Assembly: GCF_000948975.2 (NCBI RefSeq)
Contig: NZ_CP059735.1
Span: forward strand, 868,001-932,000
Length of the DNA: 64,000 nucleotides
Direction of reading: 5' to 3'
Source: Thalassomonas actiniarum
GTDB lineage: Bacteria > Pseudomonadota > Gammaproteobacteria > Enterobacterales > Alteromonadaceae
Part shown: positions 18,337 to 28,977 of the stretch, piece after piece
Position numbering within the stretch: the stretch's first letter is position 1
How the letters are laid out: every line of letters begins with the position of its first letter
Translations under genes and position numbers: made by a program
The notes under the pieces: generated by a model
What the model saw: the letters and a program-made list of their open reading frames with translations, nothing else
What the model was told of the DNA's origin: nothing
The model's database searches: none

Positions 18337-18344
18337 TAACAGCT

Positions 18345-18809
18345 TTAACTTACCTCGTATGCCAGATCGGCCGCTTCATGTATCGCTTTGCGGATCCGTA
18401 CATATGTGCCGCAGCGGCAGATATTGGTCATAACATTATTGATGTCTTCATCCGTCGGTTTGGGGTTCTTTTTGAGCAGGGCCGAGGCCGCCATGATCTG
18501 GCCGCTTTGGCAGTAGCCACATTGCGGCACGTCGATTTTTTTCCAGGCGGTTTGTACCGCCTGTTCGACCTTGTCCGACAAACCTTCGATGGTTTTAATT
18601 TCTTTGCCTTCAAGCAGGCCTAAGGTAATAGAGCAGGAGCGTATCGCATGGCCGTCCATATGCACGGTACAGGCGCCGCACTGGCCGATGCCGCAGCCAA
18701 ACTTGGTGCCTTTCAGGTCGATATGATCGCGTAAATACCACAACAGGGGCATATCCAGTTGTTCGCTGACCTTGTGGGTTTTGCCGTTTACGGTAAATGA
18801 AATGCTCAT
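18345..18809 (-). CDS. [2Fe-2S] subunit of molybdenum hydroxylase (IorA-like)
   Basis: Small iron-sulfur subunit of the xanthine oxidase family, passing electrons from the molybdenum site. The plant-type cluster is bound by [16 protein letters not shown] with a later Cys (AIRSC), and the second cluster by [10 protein letters not shown] and [13 protein letters not shown]. 154 residues, typical. It follows the large subunit gene by 3 nt. Related to isoquinoline 1-oxidoreductase alpha; the substrate cannot be told from sequence. Confidence 0.92.
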   Translation of the reverse strand: MSISFTVNGKTHKVSEQLDMPLLWYLRDHIDLKGTKFGCGIGQCGACTVHMDGHAIRSCSITLGLLEGKEIKTIEGLSDKVEQAVQTAWKKIDVPQCGYCQSGQIMAASALLKKNPKPTDEDINNVMTNICRCGTYVRIRKAIHEAADLAYEVS

Positions 18810-18812
18810 CAG

Positions 18813-21011
18813 TTAAACCTCCATTGAAATCGGTAATTTACGTTGCCGCTTACCGGTGGCGGCAAAAATGGCATTGGCCAGGGCTGCCGCTGCCGGGGCA
18901 GTTGGCGGCTCACCGACACCCGTGGGCGGATGATCGTTTTCGATAATGCCCACTTCAAATAGCGCCGGGGTGTCTGCCATGCGGATCCAGGGCTGTTGAT
19001 GGAAATTGCTGTTAACCACCTGGCCGCCGCTGACTTTGGCGTCATTGAACATGGCGGCATTTAAGCCGTCGATAAAGCCGCCTTCCATCTGGTTGCGGAT
19101 ATGGTTGGGATTTAGCGGCAGGCCGCAATCTATCGAGCCCCAGATGCCGCTGATCTTCATCGGCCCATCACCCCTGCTGTCAACTTCCACCACAAAAGCG
19201 GCGTAACTGCCAAAGGTGAAATGGCTGGCGATCCCCAGGCCGACGCCTTGCGGGCGTTTTTGTTGCCATTTGGCGAGATCGGCGGCCTGTTGGTAACATT
19301 TCGCCATGCGGCCGCTGTCGATCACGGTCGCGCCATAGCCCCGGTACGGGTATTCTTTTGCCGGGCCCATCAGTGCCAGCCGGTAGGCCAGCGGATCTTG
19401 TCCGACGGCATGGGCAACTTCATCTATCATGCTTTCGGTGGCAAAGGCGAACTGGAAGTGCCCGGGACCGCGCCAGGCGCCGGTGGGGGTACCGGCCCTT
19501 TGCTGGTAGCTGTCTACCCGGAAATTCTCAATCAGCTGATACGGGAAACATTGTTCCCGCATACTGCCGTCTATCTGCCCCTGGCGGTGATGCCAGGCGA
19601 TAAGTTCGCCTTGTTTGTCTATCCCGGCTTTGAGGCGGGTAAAGGTGGACTGACCGAAATAATCCTGGGTCATTTCATCTTCCCGGGTCCATACCAGTTT
19701 GACCGGACGGGGCGTTTCTTTGGCCAGTAAAGTGGCCTCGATGACAAAGTCGTTGTAATAGCGGCGGCCAAAACCGCCGCCCATGCGGGTGGGGATCACT
19801 TCCACATCCAGAGGATCGATACCGGCATATTGCGCCGCCGAGCTGGCGACCCGGTTCGGGAACTGGTGGCCGGTGATGATTTTCGCCTGCTTGCCGCCAC
19901 CTTTTTTATCTGTGATATGGGCGATGGCGTTAAAGGGTTCCATGCAGGCATGGGCCAATAAGGGTACCTGGTAGCACTGGTCAAAGGTTTGTATCGAGTC
20001 GTCAAAGCCCTGTTTGAGATCGCCGGTATTGAGCAGGGTTCTGCCTTCCTCCTCGCCCATGCAGAATTTCTCGAAATCCGCCATCAGGGAATCTGAGCTT
20101 TCCTCGCTCCACGGGCCTTGCTGCCACTCAATCTCCAGGGCTTTTCGCCCCTGGATGGCGGCCCAGTAATTTTCCGCCAGGACACCTATGCCAGCGGCAA
20201 TTTCTTTGATGCCGTCTTCGCCGATCACCTTGTCGATTTTTACGGTTTTGATCACCCCGGGCAGGGCCAGGGCTTTTTTATCGTTATAAGATTTGATCTC
20301 GCCGTGAAAATAAGGGCAGCGTTCGATCACGGCATAAACCATATCCGGCATTTTCATATCCAGACCAAATAACGGTTGGCCGGTGACGATTTCATCGATA
20401 TCCACTGTGGTAATATCCTGTCCGAAAATGGTGTACTGCGATCTGTCTTTAAACGTCAGCTTCTTATCCGGCAGCTCCAGGGTACTGGCTGTGGCTGCCA
20501 GTTTGCCGTAGGGAAGCTTTTGTCCGGTACTTTTGCGGTAAACAAAACTTTTTCCCGTACTCAGTTCTGATTCGGAGCAACGCCATGCTTTTGCCGCCGC
20601 CGAGATCAGCAGCTGCCTGGCGCTTGCCCCCGCTTCGCGTAGTATCTGCCAGTTGCGGCGCACCGCATGGCTGCCGCCGGTGTTCATATCGGCATACCTG
20701 TAGCCAATGCCGTTTTCGGTTTTTTTCAGGTAGGTTTTAGCGGCGATGCAGGACACCAGCGACCAGTCGGCATCGAGTTCTTCGGCGATCATCATGGCGC
20801 CTGTGGTTTTCATGTGCTGGCCCTGCTCCTGCACCGGGGATTCGATCACTATGGAATTGTCCGGTTTGATGTGCAGATAAACCGACCAGTTATCTTGTGC
20901 CCGATCGGGAGCCTTTTTAATTCTTTGGCCTAGTGACGGCATACTGATGGTCATCAGCATGGCACCGGCACTGGCCGAGAGACTTAAAAATTGACGACGA
21001 GAAATATCCAT
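18813..21011 (-). CDS. Molybdopterin-binding subunit of molybdenum hydroxylase (IorB-like)
   Basis: Large catalytic subunit (732 residues) of an isoquinoline 1-oxidoreductase/aldehyde oxidase type enzyme. The N-terminus has a twin-arginine signal (SRRQFLSLSASAG), so the folded enzyme is exported. Repeated Ald_Xan_dh_C2 features include TRMGGGFGRRYYNDFVIEA, GAWRGPGHFQFAFATESMIDE and GVGEPPTAPAAAALANAIF, the last holding the active-site Glu. The frame ends 3 nt before the iron-sulfur subunit. No dedicated cofactor-maturation (XdhC-like) gene is next to it. Confidence 0.92.
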   Translation of the reverse strand: MDISRRQFLSLSASAGAMLMTISMPSLGQRIKKAPDRAQDNWSVYLHIKPDNSIVIESPVQEQGQHMKTTGAMMIAEELDADWSLVSCIAAKTYLKKTENGIGYRYADMNTGGSHAVRRNWQILREAGASARQLLISAAAKAWRCSESELSTGKSFVYRKSTGQKLPYGKLAATASTLELPDKKLTFKDRSQYTIFGQDITTVDIDEIVTGQPLFGLDMKMPDMVYAVIERCPYFHGEIKSYNDKKALALPGVIKTVKIDKVIGEDGIKEIAAGIGVLAENYWAAIQGRKALEIEWQQGPWSEESSDSLMADFEKFCMGEEEGRTLLNTGDLKQGFDDSIQTFDQCYQVPLLAHACMEPFNAIAHITDKKGGGKQAKIITGHQFPNRVASSAAQYAGIDPLDVEVIPTRMGGGFGRRYYNDFVIEATLLAKETPRPVKLVWTREDEMTQDYFGQSTFTRLKAGIDKQGELIAWHHRQGQIDGSMREQCFPYQLIENFRVDSYQQRAGTPTGAWRGPGHFQFAFATESMIDEVAHAVGQDPLAYRLALMGPAKEYPYRGYGATVIDSGRMAKCYQQAADLAKWQQKRPQGVGLGIASHFTFGSYAAFVVEVDSRGDGPMKISGIWGSIDCGLPLNPNHIRNQMEGGFIDGLNAAMFNDAKVSGGQVVNSNFHQQPWIRMADTPALFEVGIIENDHPPTGVGEPPTAPAAAALANAIFAATGKRQRKLPISMEV

Positions 21012-21196
21012 AGGTAACCCCCTTTGTTTTTTATTAGTCTAAGGGGCCGGGAGGCAAATAGCTTGACGCTTCATCGCGTTAAAAATGGCACTCGTCGAAA
21101 AAATAACCGTGTGTTAGCAAGCTAGGCTTAGCTGCCAATGTTGGCTGAAATGTTGTTGAGTTTTGTTTTATTTATTATTTATCAGTTGATTATGTT

Positions 21197-23608
21197 TTAC
21201 ATTACGGAAATGGTCACCATATCGGTGTTACCTTGCTGATCCTGTACCAAAATTTGCTGTTCACCCGGGGCGGATAACACATGTTCTATGCCTTGCCCTG
21301 GTTTTGTTTGATAACCGGGTTTGCCGTTGATATACCAGTGTTTTATACCGGTTCCGCCTATGCTTTTTAGCCAGATACTCGGCGCCTGGCCGTTTTTTCC
21401 CGCTTTGCGGTAAACACTGTTCGGCGTAATACCTGTGATTTTTAAGCTGGCCCCGGCAGGCGGGGTAGCATTTTGGCAGCCGGGATCAAGCGGAGGAATA
21501 ACTGCTTCCCGGCGGCGGTTTTGCTGGAGCCAGGGTTCAAGCATTTTCGGCCACAGTGCCACTTGCTTGCTTTGTTTGTTTTTTGCCGGGCAATCCATGG
21601 CTACCCGCAAGTTATTTTTTGGGTTGAACCAATAGGTAAACAGGCTGCCCTGCCAGGTATCGCTGTCGGCGATATGCCAGGTGGGAGGCACGAGATCGTC
21701 GAGGATCCAGGCCAGGTGTTTTTGCTGGCAAAACTGTGAAGCCTGTTCGGTTTCCCGGGTGCCCAGCGGCCAGCAGATGTTTTCCCGGGAGAGCTTGTCC
21801 GGCTGGCCGATGCCTTGCCCCGGGAAGGCGGGTTTTAATACCTGGTCGGCCACCGAGAATAACAGCGGACCTGCGGTTACCCGGCCGTAATGTCCCGGCA
21901 TGGCGGTGCCGTCGGGGCGTCCGAGCCAGACGCCGAAAGTATAATCCCGGGTGACGGCTATGGCCCAGGAGTCGCGAAAGCCGTAGCTGGTGCCGGTTTT
22001 CCAGGCGATTTTACTCTCGTTTACTCTTGAGACGGTTTTGGCCAGGCTGCCGGGGCGGCTGATGCCGGATAAGATATCCTGTACCACCCAGGCGCTTTGC
22101 GGCGACAGCAGGCGACGCTCGGTTTTCGGTTTGGATAACTGGGATTGTAAAAACTTGAGCTGCGAGGTTTTGCCTTTATTGGCAAAGGCGCTATAGGCTT
22201 GTACCAGCTGTTCCAGCGAAGTGCCTGCGCCCCCTAAGATCACCGCCAAATTGGGGCTGTCGCCGGGGATGCTTAAGGATAAACCGGCATTTTCCAGCCG
22301 GGCGCTAAAGCGCTTGACACCGAAACGTTCAAACAAATCTACCGCAGGCATATTCAATGAGCGCTGCAGGGCCTGTGTGGCAGAGACCGGGCCGTGAAAC
22401 GCGCCGCTAAAGTTTTCCGGGCGGTAGTTGCCCCAGTTCCTGGGCACATCTGCCAGCAGCGAATGGGAATGGATCAGGCCTTCGTCCATGGCCAGGCCGT
22501 AAAGGAAAGGTTTTAAGGTGGACCCCGGTGAGCGTATCGCCTGTACCATATCTACATAACCGTAGCGGCTGGTATTGGCAAAATCTGCACTGCCGATATA
22601 GGCCTTCACCGCCGAGGTGTGGTTGTCGACCACTAAAATGGCCCCCGAACTTTTTCTCGGTAATTTTTCTATGTAGGCGCTGAGGGTATCCTGCAGGCTT
22701 TGCTGCAGGTCCCGGTTGATGGTGCTTTTAACCACCCCCTGGCCGTTGGAATGGCTCAATAACCGGCGCGAAAGCAGCGGCGCCAGTTGCTCCGGGCGAA
22801 AGTTAAAGCTGTAAACCTGCTCAAGCTTGGCCTCGTCTACTAAGGTTTGCGGCCAGGTGCCGAAATCTGCCAGGCGCTGCAATACCTTATCCCGTGCTTT
22901 TTGTGCCGCCTGGTGATGCAGATCGGGACGATAGCGGGTGGGGGCTTGGGGCAATACTGCCAGCAGGGCGGCTTCACCGTGGCTGAGATCTTTGGCCGGT
23001 TTGTTTAAATAGGTGTAGCTGGCGGCGGCAACGCCTTCTATGGTGCCGCCGAATGGGGCGGTATTGAGGTACAGCTCCAGGATTGCTTTTTTGTCTAAAT
23101 GCCACTCTAGTTGCAGGGTGCGCAGGACCTGTTTTATTTTTCCCCAGAGGTTTCTGCTATGGGGATGTAAGATGCGCGCCACTTGCATCGACAGGGTAGA
23201 GCCGCCGGAGACCACCCGGCTTTCACTGATATTCTGCCCGGCGGCCCTGAGCAGGGACAAGGGGTTGATGCCAGGGTGATGCCAGAACCAGCGGTCTTCG
23301 TAGTTTATCAGGGCGTCGATATATAGCGGCGAAACTTCTTCCAGCGTTACCGGATAACGCCAGATGCCGTTTTCATCGGCAAAGGTGCGCAGCGGGCGGT
23401 TATTTTCATCCACCACCACGCGGGCAAACAGCTTGTTATTTTGCGGCAGGTTTAGCGGGTATACACTATCGAGTAAGGCAAGCACAGCTAACGCCACGGC
23501 AAATAAAAGCACAAAGGGATGTGCCTTTATTTTGCCCGGCAGTTTAGCGCTCAGCTTCTCAGTGAGCCCGGCCAGCTTTTTCTTCAGGGGCGTATCAGCG
23601 CTGGACAA
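21197..23608 (-). CDS. pbpC: Penicillin-binding protein 1C
   Basis: Bifunctional peptidoglycan synthase anchored by one membrane helix (~30-48). The glycosyltransferase domain (~60-250) has YEDRWFWHHPGINPLSLLRA and SGGSTLSMQVARIL. The transpeptidase domain has SPGSTLKPFLYGL (active Ser ~360), SLN (RSLNMPAVDLF) and KTGTSYGFRDSW. A C-terminal BiPBP_C domain ends the protein. 803 residues, near E. coli PbpC (770). It overlaps the alpha-2-macroglobulin gene by 14 nt; this pair is conserved and thought to link wall repair with protease trapping. Confidence 0.95.
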   Translation of the reverse strand: MSSADTPLKKKLAGLTEKLSAKLPGKIKAHPFVLLFAVALAVLALLDSVYPLNLPQNNKLFARVVVDENNRPLRTFADENGIWRYPVTLEEVSPLYIDALINYEDRWFWHHPGINPLSLLRAAGQNISESRVVSGGSTLSMQVARILHPHSRNLWGKIKQVLRTLQLEWHLDKKAILELYLNTAPFGGTIEGVAAASYTYLNKPAKDLSHGEAALLAVLPQAPTRYRPDLHHQAAQKARDKVLQRLADFGTWPQTLVDEAKLEQVYSFNFRPEQLAPLLSRRLLSHSNGQGVVKSTINRDLQQSLQDTLSAYIEKLPRKSSGAILVVDNHTSAVKAYIGSADFANTSRYGYVDMVQAIRSPGSTLKPFLYGLAMDEGLIHSHSLLADVPRNWGNYRPENFSGAFHGPVSATQALQRSLNMPAVDLFERFGVKRFSARLENAGLSLSIPGDSPNLAVILGGAGTSLEQLVQAYSAFANKGKTSQLKFLQSQLSKPKTERRLLSPQSAWVVQDILSGISRPGSLAKTVSRVNESKIAWKTGTSYGFRDSWAIAVTRDYTFGVWLGRPDGTAMPGHYGRVTAGPLLFSVADQVLKPAFPGQGIGQPDKLSRENICWPLGTRETEQASQFCQQKHLAWILDDLVPPTWHIADSDTWQGSLFTYWFNPKNNLRVAMDCPAKNKQSKQVALWPKMLEPWLQQNRRREAVIPPLDPGCQNATPPAGASLKITGITPNSVYRKAGKNGQAPSIWLKSIGGTGIKHWYINGKPGYQTKPGQGIEHVLSAPGEQQILVQDQQGNTDMVTISVM

Positions 23609-26600
23609 CGGCGATCTCTTTGATGGTATGACCGACAGCGCGAATTTGTGGGCGGTACATGTCTTCTGCCAGCGGCGGCGGCACCTGGTACACGCCGGGA
23701 GTTACCGCGCGGGCCAGATAAAACAGGTGTACCGGCCTGGATTTATGCAGCTCAACTGCTGCTACATACCTGTCGTCCCTGAACTCCTGGTGTTTGACCG
23801 GGTTGCGCTCCTGCCATTGTTTAATGGTTTTGCCGTCCACTTTGATTTCATCCAGTTTCAGGGCATGTTCCAGGTTCTGGTTTTCCAGTTCAAAGCCTGC
23901 GGGTAATAAGTCCACCACCAGCACGTCCGGGCTGCGCTGCTGGGCGCTGAGTTGCAGGTGTACTAACACTAAGTCGCCGACCTTTACTTGCTGAGATGAG
24001 CTTTGCTCAGGTGAGATTTCCTGGCCCTGAATATTGAGCCATTGCCTTTGCACCCTTAAGCCGTTGGAGCTGGCTTTCGGGGCCTGTTTGCCGTAACCGC
24101 TGATATTGATACTGGCCAGTAGCGGTTGGTGATGGCCGGAGCTGACGGAAATGCCCTGCTTAAGCTCGGTTGCGGTTAGCGGGCTTTGGTACACGGCGCT
24201 TTGCGATAACTTGGTTTCCGCCTGGCCGATCAGCACCTGGGCTGTCCAGCTGGCGCCGTCAACGGCTGTTAATGCCATGCCCGCCAGGAACAGGGCATTG
24301 CGCTCCTGGGTGCTCAGGTACTGGCGGTCGTTGACCTGCTCCGCCAAAGTAAAGCTCAGGGCAATGGCCTGTTCCCGGTCGATATCATGTTTGAGCAGCA
24401 GGTGGATCATCAGTGCCAGATCCCTGAGCTGGCTGCCGTAATCGGCCAGGTATTTGCGTCTTTGTTTCGGCAGGTTGTTCAGGGCTTTGGCCACCAGGGC
24501 TTTACTGCCTTTATGATCGCCCATTTGTTTCATGGCGATGGCCAGCTGCAATTGCGGCAAACCGCTTTTGGCATTTTTGCTGTGGTTTTTCGCCAGGGTG
24601 CGCAGGGTGCCGAGCGGTGCCTGGTTGACCCTGGACAGTACATAGGCGGCATAGGCTTTGTAGGCGATATAATAATGTCCGCTGTCGTCGCTCCAGGGCT
24701 CATCGTAAAAATGACTGCTGCGCGCCAGGTAACGCTGCAGCCTTTTTAAGGTGCGGCTGAGCATTTCTTCCGGCACGCTAAAGCCCATGTCCCTGGCGTT
24801 AAGCAGGAAGTCGCCGACATAGGCGGTGAGCCAGTATTCTTCGTTGGCATTGTTGTTCCACAGGCCATAACCGCCATTGGATAACTGCAGGCTTGCCAGG
24901 CGTTCTATGCCTTTGTTGACCATGGCCAGGCGCTTGTCTTCGCTAATGGCTTTGAGGCCGAATGCGGCCTGCTGCGCGGGCGTGGCAAAAATCAGCGGAG
25001 ATACGCGGCTGCTGGTTTGCTCCAGACAGCCGTAGGGGTATTGCAGCAGCAGCTCCAGCTGGTTTTGCAGGTTGATATCGGCTTTGGCGGATACAGACAT
25101 GGCAGCTTGTACTGTGCTGCCCAGCAGATCGTCTATGGCGGTTTTTTTCTGGGTCAGACTTTGCCCCTGGTGCAGAATTTTCTGTACCCGCCGTATGGTA
25201 GCCGGGTAAGGTGGGCGCAGGCCCAGCGACCACTGCCGCGAGATATCTTCTTCCAATGCCATGCCGGAAAGGATCAGGGCAAACTTGGCCTGGCCGCGGA
25301 TGTCTGTCGCCTGCACCTGATAGCTTAAGGTGGTTTTCTCGCCGTCTTTTAACAGGATTGCCTGTGTGTGTTTGTTGTCTGCCGTGGTTTTGCCGGTGAA
25401 AACAGCAGGTCCCGACGCTGTTAACGCCACCGACAGCTTCTGCAGCTCGCCGCTGAGGTTGGTGATATCCAGCGCTAAGGTTGTTTTATCCCCTTTGGCG
25501 AGAAAACGCGGCATGGCAAACTGGGTGACGACCGGCGCGGCTATGGTGACTTCCTGCTCGGCGTGGCCGAACTCAGTGTCGGAAAATGCCAGCGCCATTA
25601 AGCGCAGGCGGCCGTTAAAGTCGGGAATGTCCAGGGAAATATCCGCTTTGCCTTGATCGTTAAAGGGCACCAGGCCGCTAAAGAGAGAGACGATTTGCAC
25701 GTCAGACGGCGGCTGCTGTCCGCCGCGGGTAAGGTCCGCGTCGCCGCCAAAGCGCAGGCGGGCTTTGTCTGCCTGGCTCAGCTCGATGATCTTGTTATAG
25801 ACATCGCGCGAGTCCACCGAGTAACGGCGCTGGCCGAAAAAGGCGTCGAACGGATCCGGGGTGTCAAAATCACTGATGCTTAATACCCCGACATCCACGG
25901 CGGCCAGGGTGACAAAGACCTGGTTGTCTTTTGCGGCTGCGCTGTTGCCGTTTGTCTGGTCAAGCTTAACGGTCACCGTCAGCGGCTTGTTGGGCAGGGC
26001 CTTGTCGGCAACCTCAAAGCTCAGGGGCAGTTTTCTGTGTTTACGCTCTAGCGGCAGGTGCACCAGGCCGAAGCTGCGCTTGGGGGTCAGGGACTTTTCC
26101 ATATTGCCCGGTTGCAGCACCAGGGTGCTGATATAGAGGTTATGCTGCTGCCAGTCGCTTGCTACCGGGATTTCTACCGTGCTGCCTTCTGCCGGGATCG
26201 TCAGGCGTTTTAACCACAAGGGGTTGTCGCCTTCCACCATGACAATGGCCTCACCGGCCTCGGGAGGAATGATATTGACCTTAATCGTATCCCCGGGGAG
26301 GTAGGTCGCTTTGTCTAGTGCCATGGTGACTTTGTCGGGGCGGGCGGCGCCGCTGCCGCTCTGGCTTTCCTGCCAGTCTTGGTACCAGTTCCAGCCGGCG
26401 TAAAATTGCGTGCTGGTGATAAGCCTGGCGGCGGGATCCCTGACTTCCAGGCGGTAGTTGCCCCAGGCCACGGGAAAGCTGACCTGGCCGCTGCTGCCGG
26501 TTTTAATGTCTAACGACTTGCTTAATTCGACATATTCGTTGTCGTTCCACTCGTAATGCCAGCCTTCACTCTGTGAATAAACCCAGAAATAGCGGCGGTC

Positions 26601-28592
26601 TTCGCGGATAAGTTTAATGTCGAGGTTTTTTGCAGCATGTTTACTGCCGTCGAGGGAGGCTTTGACAATTTCAAAGCTGACCGTGGAGTTGGCCTCAGGG
26701 TTGTTATCGCCAAAGCTGGTACGGATGCCAAGCAGCTGTTCGCTCGGCCATACCAGGCCGGAATAGGTGCGAGATACCGGTCTGCCGCCGGACTCAAACA
26801 GGCTGCTGATGAACTTCACCCTTAACGGGCTGTTAAGGGCAGGCCAGTTGACCGGATAAGTGAGCTGCCCCAGGCCCTTGTCGTCTAACTGGATATCTTT
26901 AAGCTTGAACCTGGTGTTGAACTGGCTCTGGCGGATATCGCCGAACTCAAATTCCGGCAGGCTTGTCACAGGTTTGCGCCACAATGAAGTGCTGATCTCG
27001 GTAGACAATCGGTTGCCGGAGGCCGGTGCGCCGAATAAATATTCCCCCTGAAGCGGCAGGGTAAATTTCCCTTTTTTGCTTGTTATCAGTCTTTCACTCG
27101 GGGCCTTGGGGTTAAAGGTGAGTTTTAGCCGCTCGGGTAAAAACTCTTCCACCTTAAAGTCAAAACGGAAGGTTTCACTGCCGACATTTTTCACTTCCAG
27201 CTGCCATAAACCCAGCTGGGCATTGGCGGGAATCTGCCAGGGATAATGGTAGTAATTCTCCCTGTTACCCTGCCATTTAAAAGTTTTTATTTTGTTGCCG
27301 TCGGGAGAGATGATGGCGGCAGATAAAACGCTGTTTGGCGTTAACCGGCCGTCTTGATCCCTAAGCAGGGCATTAAAGTTTATCTGCTCGCCGGGGCGGT
27401 AGAGATCTCTTGGTGCATAGATAAACAGCTCCTGGGGCTTGGCCGGGCGCTGGCCAAGGTCGAAGTCGGATAAATCCAGCGCCGGTTTGTTCACTTCGAT
27501 TAGGGAAAAATGCTGCTGGTTCTGCGCCAGGATCAACGAGGCCTTGTTGAGGCTACCGGCAAAAGAAGCCTGGCCGTCGGGGGAGGTGAGATTTTGCTGT
27601 AATATCTCCCCTTTGCGGTTGACCAGACTGACTTCAACCTTGGGCAGGGCTTTGCCTGTGGTTAACGAGGAGGCATACACGTCTAACTGGTTGTCGTAAA
27701 AGCGGGCATGCAAGCCGATATCGGTCACGGAAAACCACATCACCTGATGTTTTTCATAACCGCCAGCTTTGGCCATCACTGCCAGATACATGCCCGGCGC
27801 GGCCAGTTCACTGATGCCTTCAATATCTATGCTACGTTTCACCCGGGTATTTTTCGGCACGTCTAACTGGTAGCGGCCGCTATAAACCAAATCTCCCAGG
27901 CGGCTCAGGCGCTCGACGCCCCAGTAATAATTGTGATCGGCAATTTCCCGTAAAAACCTCTGCCGCTCTTTTTCCTGCACCCGGAAGAAATTGATGTCTA
28001 CCTGATCAACATTCACGCTCACCACCGGCAGGCCGTTGCCCAGCCCCTGGGTGAGGAAAGCGCCTGTGGTATCAAAATTGATGCTTGGCTCCAGGCGGCT
28101 GGTTTTGACGCTGATATTTTTGGTTTTTCCCAGTGTCTGGCCGTTGACGGCGGTTAACCCCTGGTAAATGGTGACATCGTAAGAGGTTTGCGGTTCAACA
28201 TAAGGAAACCAGACGGTTTTGCCTGAGGCCGATACCACCCAGGCGCCGTCGCTGGCCCCTTGTTTTTGGCTGCTGATATTAAAATAATCCTGATGATCTT
28301 CGGCGGGATCTAAGGGCACGGACAAGGTAACGGCAATGGCATTTTTGCCGTCTTTATTACGCTCTGAAACATCTAATATTTTAAGCTCGGTATTTTGATA
28401 ATCCCGAAGCACCTGTTCGCGGTTAAAGGCCGGTTCACTCGGCTCTTTTGCCGTTAAACCTTGGCTTACCTTTGTCTCCGGCCTTTGCTCCTGCCCGGTA
28501 TCCGACGCTTTTTCTTCACTGCAACCGGCAAGGCCACAGCCAACAAACACCAATGCCCAGGCCAGCATCAGGGTTACTAAATTGTTTTTCAT
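23595..28592 (-). CDS. Bacterial alpha-2-macroglobulin lipoprotein (YfhM-like)
   Basis: Large periplasmic lipoprotein (1665 residues) that traps attacking proteases. Lipoprotein signal with lipobox LAGC (Cys ~24). Many beta-sandwich macroglobulin domains, for example APRDLYRPGEQINFNALLRD. The thioester motif is YGCLEQTSSR (~1185), followed by the alpha/alpha toroid. A TTG three bases upstream (28595) could start the frame, but the ATG at 28592 has AGGA 7 nt before it. The thioester marks it as the yfhM type rather than yfaS. Cotranscribed with pbpC. Confidence 0.94.
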   Translation of the reverse strand: MKNNLVTLMLAWALVFVGCGLAGCSEEKASDTGQEQRPETKVSQGLTAKEPSEPAFNREQVLRDYQNTELKILDVSERNKDGKNAIAVTLSVPLDPAEDHQDYFNISSQKQGASDGAWVVSASGKTVWFPYVEPQTSYDVTIYQGLTAVNGQTLGKTKNISVKTSRLEPSINFDTTGAFLTQGLGNGLPVVSVNVDQVDINFFRVQEKERQRFLREIADHNYYWGVERLSRLGDLVYSGRYQLDVPKNTRVKRSIDIEGISELAAPGMYLAVMAKAGGYEKHQVMWFSVTDIGLHARFYDNQLDVYASSLTTGKALPKVEVSLVNRKGEILQQNLTSPDGQASFAGSLNKASLILAQNQQHFSLIEVNKPALDLSDFDLGQRPAKPQELFIYAPRDLYRPGEQINFNALLRDQDGRLTPNSVLSAAIISPDGNKIKTFKWQGNRENYYHYPWQIPANAQLGLWQLEVKNVGSETFRFDFKVEEFLPERLKLTFNPKAPSERLITSKKGKFTLPLQGEYLFGAPASGNRLSTEISTSLWRKPVTSLPEFEFGDIRQSQFNTRFKLKDIQLDDKGLGQLTYPVNWPALNSPLRVKFISSLFESGGRPVSRTYSGLVWPSEQLLGIRTSFGDNNPEANSTVSFEIVKASLDGSKHAAKNLDIKLIREDRRYFWVYSQSEGWHYEWNDNEYVELSKSLDIKTGSSGQVSFPVAWGNYRLEVRDPAARLITSTQFYAGWNWYQDWQESQSGSGAARPDKVTMALDKATYLPGDTIKVNIIPPEAGEAIVMVEGDNPLWLKRLTIPAEGSTVEIPVASDWQQHNLYISTLVLQPGNMEKSLTPKRSFGLVHLPLERKHRKLPLSFEVADKALPNKPLTVTVKLDQTNGNSAAAKDNQVFVTLAAVDVGVLSISDFDTPDPFDAFFGQRRYSVDSRDVYNKIIELSQADKARLRFGGDADLTRGGQQPPSDVQIVSLFSGLVPFNDQGKADISLDIPDFNGRLRLMALAFSDTEFGHAEQEVTIAAPVVTQFAMPRFLAKGDKTTLALDITNLSGELQKLSVALTASGPAVFTGKTTADNKHTQAILLKDGEKTTLSYQVQATDIRGQAKFALILSGMALEEDISRQWSLGLRPPYPATIRRVQKILHQGQSLTQKKTAIDDLLGSTVQAAMSVSAKADINLQNQLELLLQYPYGCLEQTSSRVSPLIFATPAQQAAFGLKAISEDKRLAMVNKGIERLASLQLSNGGYGLWNNNANEEYWLTAYVGDFLLNARDMGFSVPEEMLSRTLKRLQRYLARSSHFYDEPWSDDSGHYYIAYKAYAAYVLSRVNQAPLGTLRTLAKNHSKNAKSGLPQLQLAIAMKQMGDHKGSKALVAKALNNLPKQRRKYLADYGSQLRDLALMIHLLLKHDIDREQAIALSFTLAEQVNDRQYLSTQERNALFLAGMALTAVDGASWTAQVLIGQAETKLSQSAVYQSPLTATELKQGISVSSGHHQPLLASINISGYGKQAPKASSNGLRVQRQWLNIQGQEISPEQSSSQQVKVGDLVLVHLQLSAQQRSPDVLVVDLLPAGFELENQNLEHALKLDEIKVDGKTIKQWQERNPVKHQEFRDDRYVAAVELHKSRPVHLFYLARAVTPGVYQVPPPLAEDMYRPQIRAVGHTIKEIAVVQR

Positions 28593-28977
28593 CAAGTTTT
28601 CCTATGGTTTAAATACCGCGTCAATTTGCCAATTATATTTATCAAGTTAGCGTTTTTACAGGTTTTGTTTGAAGTGGCGTTGTTTTCACCGGCATTAAAG
28701 AGGATAAAGGGGAATTGTGGCTAAATTCATTGGGAATTGTGATGAATTCTGGCAAAAGGAAAGAGAGGCTTACTTTTATTAGTTCTGTGATTTTTATAGC
28801 TCTCGCGTAACTAACAAAAGAACTTTGCTAATGGGTAAAAAGTAACTAACAAGTTGATGTAATAAGGAGTTATAGTGGCTTTACATTTGATAATATGTTG
28901 TGAAGGCGACAAAATGGCGTGCTTAAGTACGACATTTTGTCGCTAAATAAAGGCTGTTATAAGTAAAAGGATGCACT
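28593..28977. other. Gene-free AT-rich stretch with repeats
   Basis: No convincing frame. Contains two direct copies of GTAACTAACAA (28807-28817 and 28842-28852) and the imperfect palindrome at 28906-28943. It marks the change from GC-richer core to AT-rich accessory DNA and holds the promoters for both sides. Confidence 0.5.
28906..28943. repeat. 38-bp imperfect palindrome
   Basis: Arms GCGACAAAATG and CATTTTGTCGC, with a centre (around CTTAAG) that is also nearly symmetric. Only two mismatched pairs in 38 bases. It ends 34 nt before the GTG of the next gene, so it could be an operator, or a folded element at the border of the accessory block. Confidence 0.7.

Noticed and set aside
21197-28592. 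Plus-strand frames inside pbpC and the macroglobulin gene
   Set aside because: Shadows of GC-rich coding DNA; the minus-strand proteins have full domain support.
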